Source: Bacteroidales bacterium (GTDB taxonomy: Bacteria > Bacteroidota > Bacteroidia > Bacteroidales > BM520). Taken from it: DNA of 10,453 bases. The DNA lies in assembly GCA_023230285.1 (NCBI GenBank), contig JALNXP010000066.1, positions 1 through 10,453 on the forward strand, given 5' to 3'. A program made the position numbers and the translations under genes. The notes under the pieces were generated by a model. The model was not told where the DNA came from. It did not search any database and was given only the letters and a program-made list of their open reading frames with translations. Shown in pieces: positions 1 to 5,635 of the stretch (position 1 is the stretch's first letter; each line of letters starts with the position of its first letter).

Positions 1-318
1 TATATTAACTCCTGATTTCCCTTTAAGAAAAGTACTGAGCCTCGACATCATAGCTGCCTTAACATATACATCTTCAAAAGGTTCTCCGGCTCCTGTGCTA
101 TGACTTCTGATGATATTATACTGTAAAGCCTTTAAATCGGCATCATTAACATGATATTGTGCCATAGGACCAAAACCGGTGTTAATACCATATATAACTT
201 TCTCCCTTGCAAAAGACTCCAAAAAAAAGAAACTGTTATTCACTCTCTCTATGTCGTCTTGCGATAATTCAAAACATTTATTCTCAAATAAAACGTCTTC
301 TATCTCTCTTAAAATCAT
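1..318 (-). CDS. Aromatic amino acid ammonia-lyase (HAL/TAL family), N-terminal part, runs off the left edge
   Basis: The first 106 residues are visible; the rest, including the Ala-Ser-Gly that forms the MIO cofactor, lies outside the window. Members of this family remove ammonia non-oxidatively from His, Tyr or Phe in the cytoplasm. Residues 43-50 read YGINTGFG, the conserved loop carrying the catalytic Tyr (Y43). Residues 66-80 (LQYNIIRSHSTGAGE) match the LQxNLxxSHxxGxG stretch that lines the substrate pocket. From memory, the block GFGPMAQY followed by LQYNLIRSHS is also found in the characterised tyrosine ammonia-lyase of Flavobacterium johnsoniae, and it is closer to that than to ordinary HutH. 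This suggests 4-coumarate supply for a flexirubin/aryl-polyene type pigment rather than histidine breakdown, but the Ser-His pair at 72-73 does not exclude histidine as substrate. The ATG at 318 is the natural N-terminus for the family. The family assignment is firm; the substrate is not. Confidence 0.88.
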   Translation of the reverse strand, partial: MILREIEDVLFENKCFELSQDDIERVNNSFFFLESFAREKVIYGINTGFGPMAQYHVNDADLKALQYNIIRSHSTGAGEPFEDVYVKAAMMSRLSTFLKGKSGVNI

Positions 319-367
319 TCGTTTGTAAATTTATACTTATATATATTTTTAATAAAAAATCAATTTA

Positions 368-375
368 CAAAGTTA
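368..375 (-). promoter_or_regulatory. Bacteroidota -7 promoter box for the ammonia-lyase gene
   Basis: On the minus strand this reads TAACTTTG, an exact match to the TAnnTTTG box of the Bacteroidota primary sigma factor. Transcription starting about 7 bases downstream would give a leader of roughly 43 bases before the ATG at 318. No clear TTG is present at the expected -33 spacing, so the call rests on the -7 box alone. Confidence 0.4.
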
Positions 376-420
376 TATATTTTTATTGATTTTTGATGAT
401 TTTACCATAGAAAAAATTGG

Positions 421-445
421 GTAGATTCAAGTACGCGTAGATTCA
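421..445. repeat. Short direct repeat in the lyase/methyltransferase gap
   Basis: GTAGATTCA occurs at 421-429 and again at 437-445, a 16-base period with a 7-base spacer (AGTACGC). A weak minus-strand -7-like sequence (TACTTTCG, plus-strand 455-462) lies beside it. The pair could be an operator or a chance repeat. Nothing else is recognisable in 319-491. Confidence 0.25.
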
Positions 446-491
446 TTAGCATTGCGAAAGTACAATAAAGAGTCGAGAAATAATAAAGAAT

Positions 492-1019
492 TTATTTTTT
501 TGTCATAATTACAATATATTCGTTACTCATTGTATCTACTTTTGCGCCATGTTTATTGGTAGGACTTGTTTTAGACGGCATACGTTTATTTGGTATTCGG
601 CGAACAATAGTTTTTTCATGATTAAAACCTTGTTTTTCAAACATTTCAGCTGTAAAATAATCCAGCGGAATTTGAACACCTTTCACATTACGATTTCCTA
701 CGACATAACAAATACATCCACCACTTCGTATAGTTGGAGCTATGTTTTTGATAGAATTGTAGTAATCATTCAGAAAGGCTACCACTTCCGAATATCGCTT
801 ACAGTCAGCTTGTTCTATTTTTTGCAACTCGTTTTTTATAGTTTTGGTTTCAAAAATTGCTTTTTTTTGCTTTTTTCCACCCATTAGAAGATTGTCTAAA
901 TTTTTCGCATTTGGCAAATTAAACCACTCGTTTGCCCAACGAGAAAATTGTCCGTAAGCGACTGTTGTATGGCTATCGCCGTAAGGTGGTGAAGTAACAA
1001 TCATATCAAAGGAACGGAA
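492..1019 (-). pseudogene. Truncated DNA methyltransferase (TSPPY, probable N4-cytosine type), C-terminal half
   Basis: This is a 5'-truncated S-adenosylmethionine-dependent DNA methyltransferase. The reading frame from ATG 1004 gives 170 residues. TSPPYGDSHTTVAYGQFS (residues 4-21) is catalytic motif IV, with the TSPPY form usual for N4-cytosine enzymes. GGCICYVVGNRNVKG (95-109), RRIPNKRMPSKTSPTN (135-150) and TMSNEYIVIM (158-167) match the conserved C-terminal end of this subfamily. The frame stays methyltransferase-like upstream of the ATG (FRSFD just before MIVTSPPY) until a TGA at 1022-1020, so ATG 1004 is not the ancestral start. No SAM-binding motif I (FxGxG) is present; in related proteins of this type I recall it in the missing N-terminal half. 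The product would probably be inactive. Homology ends where the endonuclease fragment on the other strand begins. Target sequence is unknown. Confidence 0.8.
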
Positions 1020-1232
1020 TCATTTTATTTTCATAAAGCAGATATTTATGAAAAACCCACTTTGCGTAAATTTCTAAATTTATTAGATAAAGACTTGATT
1101 ATGTTCGATATTCGTATTGGCTCATATCAATCCGGGAGAAATTTCGGAAAAGCACACGACCACGGTAGCGGATTTAGAATTTTGGAAAAGAATCTAAACA
1201 AGCTATATTCTGAACACGAAAAAGTAGAGTAA
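1017..1232 (+). pseudogene. C-terminal fragment of an MvaI/BcnI-type restriction endonuclease
   Basis: An open frame without a convincing start ends at TAA 1230-1232 and encodes about 71 recognisable residues. It contains FDIRIGSYQSG, then GKAHDHGSGFRI about 25 residues from the C-terminus. This DIRIG...HDHGxGFR arrangement is, from memory, the C-terminal signature of the MvaI/BcnI (MutH-like) endonuclease family, whose members cut CCNGG-type sites and are paired with N4-cytosine methyltransferases. Whole enzymes of this family are well over 200 residues, so roughly two thirds is missing, including the acidic metal-binding residues expected upstream. The fragment is head to head with the methyltransferase remnant and shares its breakpoint. 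The family call is from motif memory and should be tested by profile search; that it is a fragment of something larger is clear from the missing start. Confidence 0.62.
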
Positions 1233-1271
1233 ACACACAATAATCTCCATCTTTTTTAACACACATCAGCC

Positions 1272-1317
1272 AAGGCGGGTCCGCATTGTTGCTTCGCAAC
1301 AATTTTGTGTTTGCCTT
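1272..1317. repeat. Nested inverted repeat, candidate dispersed intergenic element
   Basis: The inner arms ATTGTTGC (1285-1292) and GCAACAAT (1296-1303) pair perfectly around a TTC loop. The outer arms AAGGC (1272-1276) and GCCTT (1313-1317) can also pair. The left part (GGCGGGTCCGC) is far more GC-rich than its surroundings. A short T run follows the inner hairpin on the plus strand (1303-1306), so it may also act as a weak terminator after the endonuclease remnant. Confidence 0.4.
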
Positions 1318-1340
1318 ATCAGCTTATAAATCCTTTAACA

Positions 1341-1357
1341 TGACCCCGAAGGGGGCA
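1341..1357. repeat. GC-rich imperfect palindrome (TGACCCCGAAGGGGGCA)
   Basis: The arms pair as TG/CA and CCCC/GGGG with one A-G mismatch around a GAA loop. The following bases CACATATTTATAG complete a stretch that I recall as a common dispersed intergenic repeat in Bacteroidota genomes; that recall is unverified. It lies just downstream of the radical SAM stop, where it could also help end that transcript. A 16-codon reading frame (ATG 1340, MTPKGAHIYRQKLLHP) crosses it and is most likely not a gene. Confidence 0.4.
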
Positions 1358-1378
1358 CATATTTATAGACAGAAATTA

Positions 1379-2281
1379 TTACACCCGTAATTTTACAGCA
1401 TCTAACAAAGTATCTATTTTAAAATCGAAAACACTGCGCATTTCACCCGCCATACAAAAACCGCATTTGTCACACATTCCCATTGTTTTACCAACACATT
1501 CATTTAACAGTGTGCCATCGGGCAATATGTAATTTGTAACCCAACACTGACGCTCAAAATTATTATGCTTCATAAACTCCAAACCCGAAACAGAGTTCAT
1601 AATAGGATATTTAGCCTTTTTCATCGATATCAACAAGTCGATAATTTCCACACGCTTATCCAAGTCAAGAAACAAAGACTCAGTACCTTTATACGGCGTA
1701 TGAAAATTCAAAGAAATCAATTTAATTGCCGGATTGTCTTTTGCATAATTCACTGTATCTCTGACGTTTGTATAATTCAAACTGTTGATAGTCATATTCA
1801 CGTTAAGATTTTTATGATGACTTTCGGCTATGTTTTTTTCGAGCTTTTTAAAAGCTCCCGCTCCGCGTATTTCATCATGAAATTTCTCCGTTCCATCTAA
1901 ACTGACCCAGATAGAATCTGCCAAACTACCGGCAAAAGAACCTTGCGCATTAGTGGTTATAGTCGTGGAAAAAAAGCCGATTTCTTTCGCAAGACGTATC
2001 AAGTCGTTGACAGTCTTATCTCCATCACGCCAAATTGTAGGCTCACCACCTTCAAAATCAATAAAACGCGATCCTAATTCATAAGAATAACGCAACTCGT
2101 CTTCCACTTGATTATACGATTTAACTATCGGATTATCAATATTATAAACACCACAATGTCTACATCGCAAATTACATTTATCTGTGATAAACAACACTGT
2201 TTGTAATGGTTTTTGTCTTGCGAACAGTCTTACATCAACAAACCATCCGCCAAGATACATCATTTCCAATATTTTATTCAT
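1379..2281 (-). CDS. Radical SAM protein with a C-terminal cysteine-rich (SPASM/twitch-like) region
   Basis: A 300-residue cytoplasmic radical SAM enzyme. CNLRCRHC gives the [4Fe-4S] ligands C36, C40 and C43 in the classical Cx3Cx2C spacing. FEGGEPT (76-82) is the GGE motif that contacts the methionine amino group of SAM. The C-terminus carries C246, C262, C270, C273 and C276, ending in CDKCGFC, which fits ligands of an auxiliary iron-sulfur cluster as in SPASM or twitch domains. The substrate is not recognisable. The start was set at ATG 2281, one base after the TGA of the prenyltransferase gene; a farther in-frame ATG at 2317 would overlap that gene by 35 bases and add a non-conserved hydrophobic stretch. 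The spacing implies one transcript and translational coupling, so the enzyme probably acts in the same pathway as the prenyltransferase, perhaps on its quinone or lipid product or precursor (inference). Confidence 0.85.
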   Translation of the reverse strand: MNKILEMMYLGGWFVDVRLFARQKPLQTVLFITDKCNLRCRHCGVYNIDNPIVKSYNQVEDELRYSYELGSRFIDFEGGEPTIWRDGDKTVNDLIRLAKEIGFFSTTITTNAQGSFAGSLADSIWVSLDGTEKFHDEIRGAGAFKKLEKNIAESHHKNLNVNMTINSLNYTNVRDTVNYAKDNPAIKLISLNFHTPYKGTESLFLDLDKRVEIIDLLISMKKAKYPIMNSVSGLEFMKHNNFERQCWVTNYILPDGTLLNECVGKTMGMCDKCGFCMAGEMRSVFDFKIDTLLDAVKLRV

Positions 2282-2282
2282 A

Positions 2283-3272
2283 TCAATCAAGTAATAAAGA
2301 TACAACAATAAGTACAAAAGAGAAAGCCATCAACAAATTTCTGGCTAAGAACCATCTTATCATAAACCAATCTATTCCGGCGAGTTTTATCTGCTCCCAT
2401 TTTTCCATTGGCAGCATCCAGAACTTAGGCTTGACAGCAGTAATTTTACCTTTAACAAATTGACACATCAGATAAAACAGATAACAAGCAAGCGGCAATG
2501 CTAAAAACACTAATAGATACCACAGGCTTAAGCCGGCAAAAATTACAGCTGCTGCTACAACCAAAAATGGAAACAAGATAAAGCAGAAAGAAAAAGCCAA
2601 CATCGCTTTTTTATTATTAAGCAAGACGGCGAGTGTCACCTTCCCAACTTGCTTATCAGGTTCAAAGTCCATGATAGAATGAGTAAACAGCACGTTAGCC
2701 ACAAGCAGCCCGAGTGCTATTGAAAATGTCCATATTTCGTTGGAAAAACATCCGCAGGCAGAGTAATAAACGCCTATCATATTTAAAACACCAAACTCTA
2801 TAGCCACTATTATTTCGCCCAAACCTCGATAAGCAAGTTTCAGCGGAGAGCCGGAGTAAGAATATCCTAATACGCCGGCAATCAAGGCAATATAAACAAC
2901 AGGCATTCCTCTTTTCAAAAATATCACCACACCTAAAGCAACGGCGATAAGACAAAAGACGGCGGCTACACTTAGCAGTTGTCTCATAGTAGCCTTTCCG
3001 GAGGTAAGATATTCACATTTTGCAATTCTTGCGCGCATGCCGGCAGCAGCCATGTTATTACGAATTTCTACACCCTTGTTTTTGTAGTCGAAATAATCAT
3101 CTAACAAATTACATCCAAGATGTGCACACACTACGCCGACAATCGCAAGGACAGCATACAGCCACGAAAATGAAGGAGACTTACAGGCAAGACATAAAGC
3201 GACAACAGCAGGTAACAAACTCTGAGGCAGAGCATTATATCGAGCGTTGTTTAACCAGAAAAGGATTTTCAT
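2283..3272 (-). CDS. UbiA-family polyprenyltransferase, MenA-like
   Basis: A 329-residue integral membrane prenyltransferase with about eight or nine hydrophobic segments. Family motif one is NLLDDYFD (residues 55-62), whose Asp residues bind Mg-diphosphate. Motif two is DFEPD (202-206) followed by GKVTLA. YSGSPLKLAYRGLGEI (139-154) matches the segment in MenA (1,4-dihydroxy-2-naphthoate polyprenyltransferase), so a menaquinone-type aromatic acceptor is the best guess. The C-terminal part (from about 285: MEKWEQIKLAGIDWFMIRW, then a last membrane helix) extends beyond typical E. coli MenA. ATG 3272 was chosen over a TTG three bases upstream. It heads a two-gene operon with the radical SAM gene. 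No other menaquinone gene is in view, so a non-MenA aromatic or lipid acceptor remains possible. Confidence 0.85.
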   Translation of the reverse strand: MKILFWLNNARYNALPQSLLPAVVALCLACKSPSFSWLYAVLAIVGVVCAHLGCNLLDDYFDYKNKGVEIRNNMAAAGMRARIAKCEYLTSGKATMRQLLSVAAVFCLIAVALGVVIFLKRGMPVVYIALIAGVLGYSYSGSPLKLAYRGLGEIIVAIEFGVLNMIGVYYSACGCFSNEIWTFSIALGLLVANVLFTHSIMDFEPDKQVGKVTLAVLLNNKKAMLAFSFCFILFPFLVVAAAVIFAGLSLWYLLVFLALPLACYLFYLMCQFVKGKITAVKPKFWMLPMEKWEQIKLAGIDWFMIRWFLARNLLMAFSFVLIVVSLLLD

Positions 3273-3292
3273 CAAAAAAAAATAATTAGCTG

Positions 3293-3300
3293 CAAAGTTA
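3293..3300 (-). promoter_or_regulatory. -7 promoter box for the prenyltransferase/radical SAM operon
   Basis: The minus strand reads TAACTTTG, an exact TAnnTTTG match and the same octamer as in front of the ammonia-lyase and rimM genes. It would start transcription about 14 bases before ATG 3272, a short leader. No TTG is seen at the usual -33 spacing. Confidence 0.45.
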
Positions 3301-3381
3301 AATTATTTTTTTCAATTACACACGGAGTAAATTCAACTAAGAAATGTAATTTAATTCATGATAGAATTATCCAAATTGTAC

Positions 3382-3389
3382 TACATTTG
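3382..3389 (+). promoter_or_regulatory. -7 promoter box for the DUF4837 lipoprotein gene
   Basis: TACATTTG matches TAnnTTTG and predicts a leader of about 80 bases before ATG 3477. A TTG at -33 spacing is not evident. A 14-codon frame (3412-3456) lies within the leader but has no further support. Confidence 0.4.
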
Positions 3390-3476
3390 CAGATTAAAAG
3401 TAAAATTAAACATGTTGCTAATTTTTGCAAATGCCAAATCAACGACAAAAGAATAATAACAAATTAAATATATATC

Positions 3477-4496
3477 ATGAAAATCAAGATTTTATCAATA
3501 CTTATAGGATTAAGCTCTATACTTATGATGTCTTCGTGCAACACCGGCACAAGCGGCGGCAGCAGATTATCAGGTTCTACAGGCAGCACTTACGAATTAC
3601 TTGTCGTAACCTCTCCGACAATATGGGAAGGCGAAGTTGGTGAGACTGTACAAAATTTCTTTCATCAAGATGACACAACTTTGCTGATGGTAGAGCCACT
3701 GTACACAACACCGCAAATAAGCATGAAGCAGTTTGAAGAAAACATTATGTTTCAGTATTTTAAGAATATTCTTTTCATAGATATTGACCCGACAAGGGAA
3801 GCGAGCATAGAAACTCGCGATACAATTTGGGCGCGACCACAGAGAATATTTAAGATTGTCGCCCCTGATAACGCTTCTTTTGATGTAATATTTGACGAAT
3901 ACAAAGATTATATGTTAGAAAGATACATTGAAAACGAAAGAGAGAAGTTAAATGTTTATTTTCAGACGGCATTGAACAAGAAGGTAATGCAACGTGTTTA
4001 TGAAAAATTCGGCTGCAATATGAACATCACAACAGGCTTTTACATTGCCAAAGACTTAGACGACTTTATGTGGCTCAGGAGCGAGACCTCTAAAACCAGC
4101 ACCAACATAATGATTTATAGTGAAGATTATGTCAAAGAATCACAGTTAAATCCGAACTACATAGTTCTAAAAAGGAACATCATCACTAAAGAAAACATTC
4201 CTGCGAGTTTGCCTGATTCGTATGCTAAGATTTCGGATTATCATCCGGTAAGTTCAAAAGTTGTAGACCTCAATGGCTTGTACGGCATCGAAACACGCGG
4301 CGCATGGGATTGTTCCGGCGATTTTATGGGCGGCACATTTTTAAATTATACCCTGATAGATGAGAAAAATAATAAAGTATTAACTGTTGACGGATTTATT
4401 TATGCACCGAGCAGAGAAAAACGTGTGTTTATGATGCAACTCGAAGCACTATTCTGGTCTTTGCATGTCGACAAAATGAAAAATGACAAAAAATAA
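3477..4496 (+). CDS. DUF4837 family lipoprotein
   Basis: A 339-residue exported lipoprotein of unknown function. Residues 1-20 form a signal peptide ending MSSC with lipidation Cys21, followed by a Gly/Ser-rich tether (22-37). The mature part begins STYELLVVTSPTIWEGEVGE (38-57), matching the start of the DUF4837 domain (a Bacteroidota-specific family), where a strand is followed by a conserved W near the position of W50. The C-terminal GAWDCSGDFMGG (275-286), then GFIYAPSREKR (306-316) and QLEALFWSL (321-329), are the other hallmark blocks. The gene is divergent from the prenyltransferase operon and convergent with rpmB. The AT-rich region before the ATG has no Shine-Dalgarno, as usual in this phylum. 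Family membership is confident; no biochemical role is known to me. Confidence 0.88.
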   Translation: MKIKILSILIGLSSILMMSSCNTGTSGGSRLSGSTGSTYELLVVTSPTIWEGEVGETVQNFFHQDDTTLLMVEPLYTTPQISMKQFEENIMFQYFKNILFIDIDPTREASIETRDTIWARPQRIFKIVAPDNASFDVIFDEYKDYMLERYIENEREKLNVYFQTALNKKVMQRVYEKFGCNMNITTGFYIAKDLDDFMWLRSETSKTSTNIMIYSEDYVKESQLNPNYIVLKRNIITKENIPASLPDSYAKISDYHPVSSKVVDLNGLYGIETRGAWDCSGDFMGGTFLNYTLIDEKNNKVLTVDGFIYAPSREKRVFMMQLEALFWSLHVDKMKNDKK

Positions 4497-4500
4497 AGAC

Positions 4501-4531
4501 AAAAAAAAGGAGCTGTTGCAAGCAACAGCTC
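4501..4531 (-). terminator. Intrinsic terminator of rpmB, possibly bidirectional
   Basis: GAGCTGTTG (4510-4518) pairs perfectly with CAACAGCTC (4523-4531) around a 4-base CAAG loop. On the minus strand the hairpin is followed by two C and eight T (complement of the A-run at 4501-4508), the classic Rho-independent layout downstream of rpmB. In the plus direction it follows the DUF4837 stop by 13 bases but lacks a T-tract, so termination there would be weaker. Confidence 0.85.
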
Positions 4532-4574
4532 TCCAAAATCAATTATTACAACACACACTTAATGTTCTATCAAA

Positions 4575-4820
4575 TTAATCTTCAAGGCAGATTAAACCTT
4601 TTTGCTCTGCATCTTTAAGAACTGCTGAAATACCTTTCTTATCAATAGTTCTCATTGCAGATGTCGAAACTTTTAAATATACCCAACAATCTTCTTCGGG
4701 AATATAAAACTTCTTAGTCTGAAGATTCGGATAAAATCTTCTTCTTGTTTTAGCGTTGGAGTGAGAAACATTATTTCCCGACATCATTCTCTTTCCTGTA
4801 AGTTGACAAATACGTGACAT
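4575..4820 (-). CDS. rpmB: 50S ribosomal protein bL28
   Basis: The 81-residue protein is full length for bL28, a large-subunit protein near the E site. Its N-terminus MSRICQLTGKRMMSGNNVSH carries the family hallmark CxxTGKxxxxGNxxSH, followed by a basic stretch (AKTRRRFYPNLQTKKFYI) and KVSTSAMRTIDKKGI (50-64). It is the zinc-free form: of the CxxC pair found in some bL28 proteins only Cys5 remains, the second position being Thr8. In many Bacteroidota rpmB is followed by rpmG (bL33) and a DUF4295 gene; here the next thing downstream is a terminator, so the gene is monocistronic. It has its own promoter at 4866-4895. Confidence 0.97.
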   Translation of the reverse strand: MSRICQLTGKRMMSGNNVSHSNAKTRRRFYPNLQTKKFYIPEEDCWVYLKVSTSAMRTIDKKGISAVLKDAEQKGLICLED

Positions 4821-4865
4821 TTCTTCTTATATTTTAAATGTTTTTTTCTACTAATTAAGACGGTG

Positions 4866-4895
4866 CAAAGGTCGCATTTTTTTTTGAATAAACAA
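4866..4895 (-). promoter_or_regulatory. rpmB promoter (-33 TTG, 19-base spacer, -7 GACCTTTG)
   Basis: On the minus strand TTG (4895-4893) is followed after exactly 19 bases by GACCTTTG (4873-4866), which matches TAnnTTTG except at the first base. The spacing fits the Bacteroidota -33/-7 layout, making this the best complete promoter in the window. The predicted leader to ATG 4820 is about 39 bases. Confidence 0.6.
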
Positions 4896-5026
4896 TATTT
4901 TTTCGATAATTTTTTTACAAACTAAACATCATTGACTATCAGACAATTACGCCAACCATCATCTTTTATTCACAAATTCCAAACAGTTAAAACGCTCAAA
5001 AACGACTCAAAAAAAATCTCAAGAAT

Positions 5027-5551
5027 TTAATTAATATCCAATAATCCGTCCGGCAAGTCAAAAACAACAGATTTGTCATCAAAATTGACACTACATATAA
5101 GGTCTTCATGAAAAGGTATCATAAATTCCGCTTTCCCATCATATACAATTAACAATGTTTGTTGTTTCGTTTCAACTATATCATTGACAACAGCAGAAAA
5201 TTTGTTTTTTTCGCAAGATACCTTCCAGCCTTTCAAATCGAAGTCGGATATTTTCTGCAAATCTTCAGGTATCAAATTTTTAGGAAGATACACGTCTTTA
5301 TTCAGATAAAAGTCGAAATTTGCGCCTTCGTATGGAATTTCAAAATGCACTCTCAATTCCTCCGGTGGCTTTTCAAAATATTCTGAAGGAAAAATCGGTA
5401 GTAAATCACCACTGCCGAGGTCTAAAAAAAGTGTGTCTTCTACAATAGAGAAAACATCAAAATTGACTGTAAGCCCGAGTATTAAATCATTATTCTTACC
5501 GAATTTACGTTTAAAAGAGCCTATCTTTATATAATCGTTACGATTTATCAT
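5027..5551 (-). CDS. rimM: Ribosome maturation factor RimM (divergent)
   Basis: A 174-residue protein that fits RimM, the factor that binds ribosomal protein uS19 and helps 30S head maturation in the cytoplasm. The N-terminus (NRNDYIKIGSFKRKFG) aligns with the RimM start KIGxFxxxHGxxG, though the usual HG-x-x-G is degraded to FGKNN. The middle has LPIFPSEY (RimM: VPFFIEEY) and KDVYLPKNL. The PRC-barrel half ends FMIPFHEDLI...DLPDGLLDIN, very close to the family ending IPxxxExI...DLPEGLLxL. Three Met codons are available (5587, 5563, 5551). The first lies upstream of the predicted transcription start, and homology begins at 5551, so 5551 was used. rpsP and trmD, common neighbours in other phyla, are not in view. 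Overall similarity is modest, but the order of conserved blocks is convincing. Confidence 0.8.
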   Translation of the reverse strand: MINRNDYIKIGSFKRKFGKNNDLILGLTVNFDVFSIVEDTLFLDLGSGDLLPIFPSEYFEKPPEELRVHFEIPYEGANFDFYLNKDVYLPKNLIPEDLQKISDFDLKGWKVSCEKNKFSAVVNDIVETKQQTLLIVYDGKAEFMIPFHEDLICSVNFDDKSVVFDLPDGLLDIN

Positions 5552-5575
5552 AGTAAGAAGCATAAAATTGGCTGA

Positions 5576-5583
5576 CAAAGTTA
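5576..5583 (-). promoter_or_regulatory. -7 promoter box for rimM; helps decide its start codon
   Basis: The minus strand reads TAACTTTG (TAnnTTTG). Transcription would begin near 5569, about 18 bases before ATG 5551. This would exclude the upstream ATG 5587 from the message. A -33 TTG is not clear at the right spacing. Confidence 0.45.
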
Positions 5584-5635
5584 ACATAAAATTTTAATTT
5601 TGCATTTAAAACAAGACAAAAATGTTCGACAAAAT

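Noticed and set aside
549..887. Long plus-strand frame opposite the methyltransferase
   Set aside because: Its translation has no recognisable domain, while the minus strand over the same bases carries clear methyltransferase motifs; it is a shadow frame.
1340..1390. Small frame MTPKGAHIYRQKLLHP
   Set aside because: It lies on the palindromic repeat and runs into the end of the radical SAM gene; it looks like chance translation of the repeat.
2282..2317. Upstream ATG at 2317 for the radical SAM gene
   Set aside because: It would overlap the prenyltransferase gene by 35 bases and add a non-conserved hydrophobic stretch; ATG 2281 sits one base after that gene's stop and begins the conserved part.
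3412..3456. 14-codon leader frame before the DUF4837 gene
   Set aside because: No regulatory codon pattern, hairpin or conservation evidence; chance frames of this size are common in AT-rich leaders.
4977..5026. Repeated CTCAA words near 4995-5025 as a possible terminator or element
   Set aside because: They are short direct repeats with no stable stem on either strand; low-complexity AT-rich sequence explains them.
5552..5587. Upstream ATG codons at 5587 and 5563 for rimM
   Set aside because: 5587 lies upstream of the predicted transcription start, 5563 would leave almost no leader, and similarity to RimM starts only at 5551.
5588..5635. Possible terminator after the PorE-like gene
   Set aside because: Only weak A/T pairing is present, with no GC-rich stem, so read-through into rimM cannot be excluded.
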